25,363 bases of DNA from CAYVFC01 sp964450715. Lineage in GTDB: Bacteria; Myxococcota_A; Polyangia; Polyangiales; JAFGIB01. A program made the position numbers and the translations under genes. Every line of letters begins with the position of its first letter. Position 1 is the stretch's first letter. The notes under the pieces were generated by a model. That model did not search any database. It was given only the letters and a program-made list of their open reading frames with translations, and was not told the origin of the DNA. Shown here piece after piece: positions 7,307-14,321 of the stretch. The stretch is from positions 1 to 25,363 of the forward strand of contig CAYVFC010000117.1 in the NCBI GenBank assembly GCA_964450715.1, read 5' to 3'.

Positions 7307-8527
7307 GGCTCGGTCGAGGCGAACGGAGACGAATCGTTCGTGCCCGAGCAGCTCGAGGCGGTGGACGCATCCCTGGACCAGGGGCTGCTTATCCTGACCG
7401 GGGGACCGGGTACCGGAAAGACCACTACCGTACGGGCCATCGTAGGCGAGAATCGGGCCGCGGAGCGCAGGGTCGTGCTCTGCGCCCCTACCGGTAGGGC
7501 GGCCAAGCGCATCAGCGAGACCACCGGCTTCGAGGCCATGACCATACACCGGCTGCTGGAGTACAACCCGCGCACCAACAGCTTCAATCGCAACGCGCGC
7601 TTCCCGTTGGAGGCCGACCTGGTGCTGGTGGACGAGGCTTCCATGCTGGATCTGCTGCTGGCGGAGAAGCTGCTCGAAGCGGTTCCACCCAGCGCGACCC
7701 TGGTGCTGGTCGGCGATGTCGACCAGCTGCCGCCGGTAGGCGCGGGACCGGTGCTGCGCGAGCTGCTGCTGAGCCGCACCTGCCGAGTGGTCCGTCTGGT
7801 ACAGGTATTCCGGCAGGCGCAGCGCAGCACCATCGTCAGGGCAGCCCACCAGATCCTGTCGGGCGAGCCGCCCTCCAGTACCCCGGACGGCGAGCGCGGA
7901 ACCGGCGACCTGTTCGTGATCCGCTCCCCGGATCCGCAGATCATCGCCGACCGCCTGCTGGAGACGCTGGACCGCATCGCGGCGGCCTACCGCCTCGACC
8001 CCAAGCGCGAGGTACAGGTCCTGACGCCCATGCGCAAGGGACCTCTGGGCACGGAAAGGCTCAACGAGCTGCTGCAGGGAAAATTGAATGCCGGGGGCGG
8101 CGAGCCTCCGGCCGCGGCAGGATTTCGACCGGGCGACAAGGTCATGCAGCTCAGAAACGATTACGAACGCGAGGTCTTCAACGGCGACCTGGGAGAGGTC
8201 CGGCGGGTGAGCGAGAACGAGCTCATCGTCGAGATGGACGGCCGGGAGGTGAAGTTCGAAGGCGACAGCCGAGAGGCGCTCACCCTGGCCTACGCCTCCA
8301 CCATCCACAAAACCCAGGGCAGCGAGTTCTCCGCCGTGGTGCTTCTGCTGCACACCACTCACTACGTCCTGCTTTCCCGGGCGCTGCTCTATACCGCGGT
8401 CACCCGGGCCAGGGATCTGGCCGTCATCCTCTGCGACGAGCGCGCCCTGCGCCGGGCGGTCGCCAACACCGAGCTCCAGGATACCAACTGCAGGCTCGCT
8501 GAACGGTTGCGCGCGCTGGCGTCGTGA
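7307..8527 (+). CDS. recD2: RecD2-family DNA helicase, C-terminal part (motor domain)
   Basis: Continues the recD2 gene after the gap, about 406 readable residues to the stop. All SF1B motor motifs are visible: Walker A GGPGTGKTTT, APTGRAAKRISE (motif Ia), LVLVDEASMLD (Walker B/motif II), VGDVDQLPPVGAG (motif III), VRLVQVFRQ (motif IV region), YASTIHKTQGSEFSAV (motif V) and LLYTAVTRARDLAVI (motif VI). Together the two parts give about 720 readable residues, near the family norm, so little real sequence is lost. The first in-frame start-like codon after the gap (GTG 7340) is not the true start. No RecB or RecC is nearby, which fits the stand-alone RecD2 class. The gene ends four bases before a strong palindromic repeat. 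Confidence 0.95.
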   Translation, partial: GSVEANGDESFVPEQLEAVDASLDQGLLILTGGPGTGKTTTVRAIVGENRAAERRVVLCAPTGRAAKRISETTGFEAMTIHRLLEYNPRTNSFNRNARFPLEADLVLVDEASMLDLLLAEKLLEAVPPSATLVLVGDVDQLPPVGAGPVLRELLLSRTCRVVRLVQVFRQAQRSTIVRAAHQILSGEPPSSTPDGERGTGDLFVIRSPDPQIIADRLLETLDRIAAAYRLDPKREVQVLTPMRKGPLGTERLNELLQGKLNAGGGEPPAAAGFRPGDKVMQLRNDYEREVFNGDLGEVRRVSENELIVEMDGREVKFEGDSREALTLAYASTIHKTQGSEFSAVVLLLHTTHYVLLSRALLYTAVTRARDLAVILCDERALRRAVANTELQDTNCRLAERLRALAS

Positions 8528-8530
8528 ATG

Positions 8531-8590
8531 TCATTTCGAACGAAGTGAGAGATTTTCGTCGGACGAGATCTCTCACTTCGTTCGAGATGA
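8531..8590. repeat. Palindromic dispersed repeat after recD2, possible terminator
   Basis: The 23-nt arms 8531-8553 and 8568-8590 are complementary with one mismatch, around a 14-nt loop. A partial third copy of the arm (CTCGTTCGAGATGACCGG) lies at 8599-8616. Sequences of the type TCATTTCGAACGAAGTGAGA are a common dispersed palindromic repeat in many bacterial genomes. It sits in the short space between recD2 and the convergent gene at 8626-9186, so it could form a hairpin in both transcripts, but there is no T-tract. Confidence 0.8.
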
Positions 8591-8625
8591 CAATCCGTCC
8601 CTCGTTCGAGATGACCGGTCGCCAC

Positions 8626-9186
8626 TCACATCCAGCTGGCGTTCCAGACCGTGGGTCTGTCCTCGTTATCCGACGAGGATACCACGGCCACCTTGGGGGT
8701 GGTTCCGCCGGCCATACGCAACAACTGGCATAGATAACCGCCGATCAACCGCGCCATCTCCGGACGCACGGGAAAGTCGTGCAGCTCGATCCGGGCGGTT
8801 CTGAGGCCGGTCGGTTTCACCACCATCCGCCCGCTATCGTGAAAGAGCTCCCAGGCGTTTGGCGCCGACTGCAGGGTGCGCATGGGATTGCCCGTTCTCA
8901 CCAGGCTGGCGTAGGGCCCCCCGAGGTGGCTCTTGGCGCCCTCCTCGCCCATCGCGGTCCACGGATCGCCCGTGACAATACCCAGCTCGACGGCGAGCTC
9001 TGCCGTCGCCCGCATCAGCTGCTCCTGATCGGACTCTGGGTACCAGGCGGTGAGCTGGATGGAATCACCGAGATAATGGTGCAGCTCGGACGGGAGAAGC
9101 TCCCGGGCACGCTCCGGTGCGCCTTTCAGCAACTGGACCAGTCCGATGACCTGAAGCCCTTTGGTCTTTCGCACGCGCTCCGACAT
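8626..9186 (-). CDS. DUF2378/TIGR02265-like protein (tentative)
   Basis: A 186-residue soluble protein with no signal peptide or membrane segment. The pattern of segments (LLPSELHHYLGDSIQLTAWYP, ELGIVTGDPWTAMGEEGAKSHL, VRTGNPMRTLQSAPNAWELF, HDSGRMVVKPTG, then LIGGYLCQLLRMAGG and a final tryptophan-containing strand) recalls a family of about 180-200 residues that is abundant and largely restricted to Myxococcota. The function of that family is unknown. It is encoded on the strand opposite to its neighbours and stands alone, between recD2 (convergent) and the stressosome island (divergent, 153 bp away). ATG 9186 has no clear ribosome site. The family call is from memory of its pattern and could be wrong. 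Confidence 0.6.
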   Translation of the reverse strand: MSERVRKTKGLQVIGLVQLLKGAPERARELLPSELHHYLGDSIQLTAWYPESDQEQLMRATAELAVELGIVTGDPWTAMGEEGAKSHLGGPYASLVRTGNPMRTLQSAPNAWELFHDSGRMVVKPTGLRTARIELHDFPVRPEMARLIGGYLCQLLRMAGGTTPKVAVVSSSDNEDRPTVWNASWM

Positions 9187-9339
9187 CGAAGGTAATTGTA
9201 ATGCACGGAGCCATTCCCGGCAAAAAGCGCCTTCCTATCACAGGCCCGACCCTTCCCCGAGTTGAATTCGCGCGCCACAACGGGTAATTGATCTAAGATC
9301 CGTCAGCTGCGAAAACCCCTCGCAGCCGGAATAGGCGCC

Positions 9340-9741
9340 GTGGAAGAGAGCGAAAGCCGTCCGCAGCAGACCGAGACCCGGACCGTTACCCTGTCCGTCA
9401 GGGAGGACGGTATCGTCCACGTCTTGCTGAAGAAAAACGCCGATATAACGCTCGAGGACGCCATGGAGAATCATCGGGCGACCATGCAGCTGGTGGGCGA
9501 TCGAGAGCACGCCGTGCTGGTCGACAGCCGCCCGGCGCGCAGCATCTCGCGTGAGGCCCGGACCTACTTCGCGGACCGGGAGGTTCGTCGGAAGGCCCTG
9601 GCCCAGGCTATCGTAATCGACTCGGGCGTCAGCCGGGTAATGGGCAATTTTTTCCTCGGTCTGAACAGGCCGCCGTTTCCGGTCAAGCTCTTCACGGCTG
9701 AAGAGGAAGCGGCGCAGTGGCTCAAGGGATTCATTAGATGA
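9340..9741 (+). CDS. STAS/SEC14-like (SpoIIAA-like) small protein, DUF7793 type
   Basis: A 133-residue soluble protein. Segments such as VREDGIVHVLLKKNADITLEDA, HAVLVDSRPARSISREARTYFA and VSRVMGNFFLGLNRPPFPVKLF followed by EEEAAQWLKGF match the pattern of a small family with a SpoIIAA/STAS-like alpha-beta fold that often occurs beside signalling genes. Biochemical function is unknown. The start is GTG at 9340. Its stop overlaps the start of the first HAMP-STAS gene as ATGA (9738-9741), so the two are probably translated together. This makes it a candidate extra part, or regulator, of the stressosome complex encoded downstream. That role is inference. Confidence 0.75.
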   Translation: MEESESRPQQTETRTVTLSVREDGIVHVLLKKNADITLEDAMENHRATMQLVGDREHAVLVDSRPARSISREARTYFADREVRRKALAQAIVIDSGVSRVMGNFFLGLNRPPFPVKLFTAEEEAAQWLKGFIR

Positions 9742-10394
9742 GCGACACCGAGAGCACCGAACAATCCGAGCGCCTGGATCGGATGATCGACATGCTCACC
9801 CGGCTGGCCGGCGGGGATCTGGAGGCACGCCTTCCGGTTACCGACTCCCGGGACCCGCTGGACACCATCGCCGCCGCGCTCAACATGCTGGCCGAGGAGC
9901 TGACCGCGGCCATCGATTCGGAGAGGCTACTGCGCAGCAACCTGGAGCGGATAGTGGGAGAGCGGACCGAAGAGCTGCAGCAGAAGCTCGCCACCATCGA
10001 GGAACAGGGAAGGACAATCCTCGAGTTATCTACCCCGGTGCTGCGAATATGGGACGAGATCCTGGTGCAGCCGCTGATCGGTGCGGTCGATGCGGACCGA
10101 GCCCGGCAGATCGTCAGCACGCTCTTGTCGGCGGTGGTGGAAAACAAGGCGTCAGTGGTGATCCTGGACGTCACCGGCGTACCCTTCGTAGACTCCGAGG
10201 TCGCGCATCATTTCCTGAAGACCGTCTCGGCTGTGCGCCTGCTGGGCGCCAAGGTCATCCTGACCGGCGTCAGCCCGGCCAACGCGCTGACGCTCACCCG
10301 GCTCGGTATCGAGACCGAGGATCTCAGGACCAAGGGCTCGCTTCAGGAGGGCCTACAGCTCGCTATGAAGATGGTCAAGAAGCCGGAGCGCTGA
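9738..10394 (+). CDS. RsbR-type HAMP-STAS stressosome protein (paralogue 1)
   Basis: A 218-residue cytoplasmic protein. Residues about 11-60 form a HAMP-like segment (MLTRLAGGDLEARL..., DTIAAALNMLAEEL), about 61-95 are a coiled coil, and about 95-214 are an RsbR-type STAS domain beginning LELSTPVLRIWDEILVQPLIG. RsbR proteins build the stressosome shell with RsbS and are phosphorylated by RsbT at two positions. Here these align with Ser153 (GVPFVDS, normally Thr) and Thr185 (ANALT). There is no transmembrane segment before the HAMP and no globin-like sensor domain as in Bacillus RsbRA. It overlaps the upstream gene by 4 bp and is followed 30 bp later by a close paralogue, suggesting local duplication. 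Confidence 0.9.
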   Translation: MSDTESTEQSERLDRMIDMLTRLAGGDLEARLPVTDSRDPLDTIAAALNMLAEELTAAIDSERLLRSNLERIVGERTEELQQKLATIEEQGRTILELSTPVLRIWDEILVQPLIGAVDADRARQIVSTLLSAVVENKASVVILDVTGVPFVDSEVAHHFLKTVSAVRLLGAKVILTGVSPANALTLTRLGIETEDLRTKGSLQEGLQLAMKMVKKPER

Positions 10395-10424
10395 TGGCAA
10401 TAGGGGGATGAAGGATTTTCGTAG

Positions 10425-11078
10425 ATGAGCGAAGCCTCCGACCAGAAGGACGCTCCCCGGCTAGAGCAGATCGTCGATATGCTGACCCGGCTCGCGGCCG
10501 GTGACATGGAGGCACGGCTGGCTCCCGCGCAGGGCGACGACCGTATCGAGGTCATCATCACCGGTCTGAACATGTTCGCCGAAGAGCTCTCCTCCACGCT
10601 TCAGGAGGAGGCCAGGTTACGGGAAACGCTCGAGCTTCGGGTCGAGGAAAAAACGGCCGAGCTGACGGTCAGGTTGGGCATGATCGAGGAACAGGGCAAG
10701 ACCATCCTGGAGCTGTCGACGCCCGCGTTGCAGGTATGGGACGGCGTCCTGGCGCTTCCGCTGATCGGCGCCATCGACACCAGGCGCGCCAACCAGATCA
10801 CCGAGAACGTCCTGGAGGGTATTGAAAAGACCCAGGCGTCGGTCGTCATTCTGGACATCACCGGCGTACCGATGATCGATACGGCCGTGGCCGATCATCT
10901 GCTGAAGACGATTCGGTCCGCGCGCCTTCTGGGAGCGGAGGTGGTTCTGACCGGGGTCAGCAGCCAAAACGCGCTGACCATCGTCCGGCTCGGGGTGGAC
11001 ATGGGAGAGATCATCACCAGCGGTACGCTGCAGTCCGGTTTGAAAAAGGCGATGCAGATCCGGGATCAGAAACTCTAG
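10425..11078 (+). CDS. RsbR-type HAMP-STAS stressosome protein (paralogue 2)
   Basis: A 217-residue paralogue of the preceding protein, aligned end to end almost without gaps: HAMP-like 10-60, coiled coil 61-95, STAS 95-213. The STAS domain begins LELSTPALQVWDGVLALPLIG. Both classical RsbT target positions are threonine: Thr153 in GVPMIDT and Thr185 in QNALT, as in Bacillus RsbRA (Thr171 and Thr205). It is therefore the most RsbR-like of the three. AAGGA lies nine bases before the ATG. Its stop shares the bases CTAG (11075-11078) with the stop of the convergent third paralogue. What signal it senses is not evident; the HAMP could respond to a partner protein. Confidence 0.92.
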   Translation: MSEASDQKDAPRLEQIVDMLTRLAAGDMEARLAPAQGDDRIEVIITGLNMFAEELSSTLQEEARLRETLELRVEEKTAELTVRLGMIEEQGKTILELSTPALQVWDGVLALPLIGAIDTRRANQITENVLEGIEKTQASVVILDITGVPMIDTAVADHLLKTIRSARLLGAEVVLTGVSSQNALTIVRLGVDMGEIITSGTLQSGLKKAMQIRDQKL

Positions 11079-11704
11079 TCCGACGCCACGCCCACCCCTT
11101 TCAGGGCCTCGGCCAGGTTGGAGTAGGTCTGGATCGTCGGCAGGTCGATACCGAGCGCGACGACCGTGCGAGCGACCTCGGGACGGATTCCGGCGATCAC
11201 GCAGTCGGCGCCGAGCAGCTTCACCGACTCGATGGTCTTCACCAGGTGGCTGGCCACCGAGGAGTCCACCACCGGTACCCCGGTGAGGTCGATGATGACC
11301 ACCCGGGACTGGCTCTTGATGACGTCCTGCAGCAACGCCTCGGTCAACAGGCTGGAGCGCCGGGTATCCAGGAAACCGATTACCGGAACCACCAGCACCC
11401 CCTCCCATACCTTGATGCTGGGTACCGACAACTCGAAGATGGCTTCCTGTTGCTGCTTGATGATGTCCAGCTTTTCCTGGACCTCGGCCCGTTGTCTCTC
11501 GTTTTCCGTGCGCTCGTAGGTCAGTTGCTCGGCGAGGAAGTTCACCGAGTGTTCGATCTGGGAAAGGTCGTCGTCGGACGCACCGACCTCAACGCTGACG
11601 TCGTAGTTCCCCGTGATCAGGGCGGCCATGACCTCTACGAGTCTGGATATGCGCGATTGCAGGGTTCTCGCCGCATCCGGGCTATCGCTACGGCTTTCCG
11701 TCAT
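11075..11704 (-). CDS. RsbR-type HAMP-STAS stressosome protein (paralogue 3)
   Basis: Predicted 209 residues: HAMP-like region about 17-62 (VEVMAALITGNYDVSVEVGAS...), coiled coil 63-92, STAS 92-205 beginning FELSVPSIKVWEGVLVVPVIG. Candidate RsbT target residues are Ser148 (GVPVVDS) and Thr180 (EVART). The segment AGIRPEVARTVVALGIDL is very close to Bacillus RsbRA. ATG 11704 is preferred to an upstream ATG at 11845 because the extra residues are not HAMP-like and AAGG lies just before 11704. It is convergent with paralogue 2 and lies downstream of the second RsbT-type kinase gene in the same direction, so these two probably form an R-T pair. Confidence 0.9.
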   Translation of the reverse strand: MTESRSDSPDAARTLQSRISRLVEVMAALITGNYDVSVEVGASDDDLSQIEHSVNFLAEQLTYERTENERQRAEVQEKLDIIKQQQEAIFELSVPSIKVWEGVLVVPVIGFLDTRRSSLLTEALLQDVIKSQSRVVIIDLTGVPVVDSSVASHLVKTIESVKLLGADCVIAGIRPEVARTVVALGIDLPTIQTYSNLAEALKGVGVASD

Positions 11705-11866
11705 ACCTTGTTGCCGCCGACCAGTCGCATTCTCATCTCCCGGGAGCGACCCGCTACCGTGAAACCTAAAGCCAGAGAATGATAGTCGAGTCGGGGCGAA
11801 TAACAAGACATCGACTCGAAGCACCCGTTCCCCGGTCGCGGCCACGTCGCGCCGCGCGGCTTCCCG

Positions 11867-12355
11867 TCAGGCCACGGTCTTCACGGCGTTATTGGTCACG
11901 CCGTTATTCGTCCGCAAAGACCGAAACTGAGCGAAAGCCCTGGTGTGGTCATCGACCCACTTGACGGCTCTTACCTCCGTCCCGGTGGTCGAGGTTGAGA
12001 TGATGTTGATCTCGCTCATCAGCCTGCGTACCCCGGGCAACCCGCCGCCGAGGGAGCCGTAAGTCGAAAACCCGTCCTGCATCGCCAGCTCGATATCGTC
12101 TATACCCGGACCCGCGTCCTTTGCCACCACTTCCAGTCCCTTGACGCCGTCGTTACGGTTGACGATGCGTATCTCTATAGTTCCGGTACCCACGTGAAAA
12201 AAGAGATTGGAGGCCAGCTCGGAAACGCTGGTTACGATGCAGTAGCGTGCGACCGTGTCGAACGGGAGCTCTTCCGAAACGCGTCGGCCGGTCATACGAG
12301 CGACCGCGATATCTACCTCGTCCCGGATGAACACGATTGTTTCCGACAGCTCCAT
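11867..12355 (-). CDS. RsbT-type serine/threonine switch kinase (second copy, extended C-terminus)
   Basis: A 162-residue GHKL-fold kinase of the RsbT class. RsbT phosphorylates RsbR and RsbS in the stressosome and, once released, activates a downstream partner. Visible are the N-box SVSELASN (Asn50), the G1 box KDAGPGI (Asp80), DGFSTYG, and the G2 lid SLGGGLPGVRRLM. These match RsbT better than RsbW, particularly GLPGVRRLM. It ends in TEVRAVKW like RsbT but then carries about 29 extra residues, rich in Asn and Thr, with no family counterpart. AAGGGA (minus strand, 12362-12367) supports the ATG at 12355. The gene is transcribed away from rsbS, with its own RsbR-type gene downstream. Confidence 0.9.
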   Translation of the reverse strand: MELSETIVFIRDEVDIAVARMTGRRVSEELPFDTVARYCIVTSVSELASNLFFHVGTGTIEIRIVNRNDGVKGLEVVAKDAGPGIDDIELAMQDGFSTYGSLGGGLPGVRRLMSEINIISTSTTGTEVRAVKWVDDHTRAFAQFRSLRTNNGVTNNAVKTVA

Positions 12356-12897
12356 TTCAATTTCCCTTACCGCACGGTGGCGGTGTACCTCTTACATCTA
12401 CCAACCCTCTGCCGTATTCTCGTCTTTCGGTCTTTACTAGTAAGCACACGACGTGCCAAGTCCGCGGGGAATCGACCCTTATTATTGGTTCCGAAGCGGA
12501 TCGGTTTTTTCTGTTTAGTTCCAATAAGTTAGCGAACGCACTCCCACCGGGTCGAGCTACCCGGCAAAGCTGCCAAGGCCCACGGTGTCTCAGAAATGGA
12601 AATCCGGTATCCCGCCAGGGGATGATTTCCCCGTCGAGAGACGCCTCGCGGCCCCCGGCTCGCTACCCGCTGCCGGGGAGCGAAAGCAGCCGGGGTCGGC
12701 CGTGCATACGGCCCAAGAAGGGTCAGCCGCCGGCAGCTGTACGGTCATCCCTCGATATCCGCGTCCGTTGCGGTCTGGCATCGGGTCGATACCGAAGCCA
12801 GGCGTGTCGCGCCCGCGGCGGGCGCTTACCGGGTCGACAACGGTTCCGTTCCGGGTTATTTATTCTACCATTGCTGATGTAGGGAACGGTACGAACG
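12356..12897. other. 542-bp divergent intergenic region of the stressosome island
   Basis: This gap separates the second rsbT-type gene (minus) from rsbS (plus). The part 12385-12535 is AT-richer than its surroundings and most likely holds promoters, but I cannot fix a good -35/-10 pair. From 12598 to the rsbS start the sequence is rich in hairpins, described separately. Long open frames that cross it have no protein-like features. Confidence 0.55.
12598..12889 (+). promoter_or_regulatory. Structured putative 5' leader of rsbS
   Basis: Several hairpins follow one another before rsbS. Hairpin 1 (12598-12630) pairs GGAAATC with GATTTCC and, inside, ATCCC with GGGAT. Hairpin 2 (12653-12695) pairs CCCCGGCT with AGCCGGGG, then CGCT with AGCG, then CCCG with CGGG. 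Hairpin 3 (12809-12825) pairs GCGCCCG with CGGGCGC. Finally CCGTTCC (12846-12852) can pair with GGAACGG (12883-12889), just before the rsbS ATG, where the ribosome would bind. I do not recognise a known riboswitch class. High GC makes some hairpins likely by chance; the first two are the most convincing. Confidence 0.35.
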
Positions 12898-13263
12898 ATG
12901 AAGGTCCCCATACTGAAGCTCAAAAACATCCTCTTGACGTCGATCCCCGAGGAGCTCACCGATCGCGACGCGGTTCGTTTTCAGGAAGACGTTCTGGGTA
13001 AGGCCTCCGAGCCGGGCGCGGATGGGATCGTGATCGACATCACCGCGCTCGAGGTCATCGACTCTTTCATGGCCCGACTGCTCAACGATACGGCCGAAAT
13101 GGTGCAGTTGCTGGGATTGAAAGCCGTGATCTGCGGCATGCAACCGGCGGTGGCCTACACCCTGAACGAAATGGGTCGCCGGATGATCGGGGTGGAAACG
13201 GTTCTCGATCTGGACAGGGGATTCGAGAAGATCCAGGAGATGATGGCCGCCGACGAGGGCTGA
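12898..13263 (+). CDS. rsbS: RsbS stressosome STAS scaffold protein
   Basis: A 121-residue single-STAS protein, the usual RsbS length. RsbS is the core scaffold of the stressosome; in the resting state it holds RsbT, and phosphorylation of its conserved serine releases the kinase. Here the target serine is Ser56 in DITALEVIDSFMARLLND, matching Ser59 of Bacillus subtilis. Other family features are the start VPILKLKNILLTSIPEELTD and GLKAVICGMQPAVAYTLNEMG. There is no canonical ribosome site; a GGAACGG stretch precedes the ATG and may be folded. It is followed after 2 bp by rsbT, giving the classical S-T-X order. Confidence 0.96.
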   Translation: MKVPILKLKNILLTSIPEELTDRDAVRFQEDVLGKASEPGADGIVIDITALEVIDSFMARLLNDTAEMVQLLGLKAVICGMQPAVAYTLNEMGRRMIGVETVLDLDRGFEKIQEMMAADEG

Positions 13264-13265
13264 GG

Positions 13266-13664
13266 ATGGACTGGATCGTCGTACCGATCAGAGAGGAAGC
13301 GGACATCCTCATTGCCAGGCGCGCCGCGCGAGAAGTCTCCAGGGAATTGGGGTTTGGGCTCGCGGATCAGACCTGCCTGGCCACGGCCGTATCCGAGCTG
13401 GCGCGCAACGTCGTGCAGTATGCCGGAGGCGGGGAGTGCTCGATCCGGGACGCCTCGCAAGACCAGACGGCGAAGGTACAGGTGCAGGTTCTGGACACCG
13501 GACCCGGCATCTCCGATCTCGAGCTGGCCATGACCGACGGCTACAGCTCGGGCGGTGGGTTGGGTGCCGGGCTGCCCGGCGCGCGAAGGCTCGTCCACCG
13601 TTTCGAGATCCAGTCCGGCGAGGGCGGCACGAAGATTCTGCTCGAGATGGTACGAGAGCGCTGA
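13266..13664 (+). CDS. rsbT: RsbT serine/threonine switch kinase
   Basis: A 132-residue GHKL kinase, the same length as Bacillus RsbT (133). It contains the N-box AVSELARN (Asn48), G1 box LDTGPGI (Asp77), DGYSSGGGLGAGLPGARRL lid, and the typical end GTKILLEMV. It is expected to phosphorylate RsbS Ser56 and the RsbR-type proteins, and then bind its output partner. The intact N and G boxes indicate an active ATP-binding site. It lies 2 bp after rsbS, so their synthesis should be coupled and stoichiometric. Its N-terminal residues differ clearly from those of the other RsbT-type protein at 11867-12355, so the two kinases may serve different partners. Confidence 0.95.
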   Translation: MDWIVVPIREEADILIARRAAREVSRELGFGLADQTCLATAVSELARNVVQYAGGGECSIRDASQDQTAKVQVQVLDTGPGISDLELAMTDGYSSGGGLGAGLPGARRLVHRFEIQSGEGGTKILLEMVRER

Positions 13665-13727
13665 TGCGCGGCGGCTCTAGGCACGCGGGTGCTGTTGAGG
13701 TCGGGCCGCGATAGGTTCCGGAGACCG

Positions 13728-14321
13728 ATGCTGGCTGACAACGTGGCGATCGAGAAGCGGGCGGCCGGTGGTGGGCCCTACTGCGGAGACGCGGGCTACT
13801 CGATGCAGAAGGACGGCTCCATCTGGCTCTGCATGGTCGACGGCCTGGGACACGGCCACGACGCCCAGATAGCCGCCGAGGCGGCGATAGAGTACGTGAA
13901 GGAACACGCCGGAATGGATCTGATAGATCTATTCAGAAAGTGCGACCTGTCCATCCGCCACACCCGGGGAGCGGTCATGGGGGTGGCGATGATCGACCAG
14001 GAGTCGGGCACGTTGCGCTACGCGGGCGTGGGCAACACCCGCTGCCTGATGCTGGGAAAAACCACCGTGCGCCTGATCAGCTATCCGGGGATCGTCGGCG
14101 CGGGATTCAGGACGCTGCGGACGGAGAATTATCCCATCGAGCGGGACGCCCTGGTGCTCATGTACACCGACGGTCTTCCCGAGACTTTCGAGGTATCGGG
14201 CTATCCCGCCGAGTACGGAGAAGACCTGGCCGGCATGGCGCGAGCGATCATGCAGGACTGGTACCGCGGTACGGACGACGGCGCGGTCATGGTATACCGG
14301 TACCCGGGGCCACAATCGTGA
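13728..14321 (+). CDS. rsbX: RsbX-type PP2C phosphatase
   Basis: Predicted 197 residues, close to Bacillus RsbX (199). RsbX is a stand-alone PPM/PP2C phosphatase that removes phosphate from RsbS and RsbR and resets the stressosome. Metal-binding acidic residues are visible: Asp21 (YCGDAG), Asp38 (CMVDGLGHG), Asp148 (MYTDGLPE) and Asp183/Asp184 (GTDDGAVMVYR). ATG 13728 is preferred because GGAG lies four bases upstream and the length fits the family; a GTG at 13689 would add 13 unrelated residues. Its stop overlaps the GTG start of the kinase gene as GTGA, so the two are translationally coupled. Confidence 0.93.
   Translation: MLADNVAIEKRAAGGGPYCGDAGYSMQKDGSIWLCMVDGLGHGHDAQIAAEAAIEYVKEHAGMDLIDLFRKCDLSIRHTRGAVMGVAMIDQESGTLRYAGVGNTRCLMLGKTTVRLISYPGIVGAGFRTLRTENYPIERDALVLMYTDGLPETFEVSGYPAEYGEDLAGMARAIMQDWYRGTDDGAVMVYRYPGPQS

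Noticed and set aside
7234..7397. Glycine/proline-rich protein read through the N run
   Set aside because: It is produced by artefactual homopolymers around an assembly gap.
12337..12882. Long open frame (about 180 codons) across the rsbS upstream region
   Set aside because: Its composition is rich in Arg/Pro/Ser with no domain pattern, it has no ribosome site, and it overlaps hairpins and the start of rsbT copy 2.
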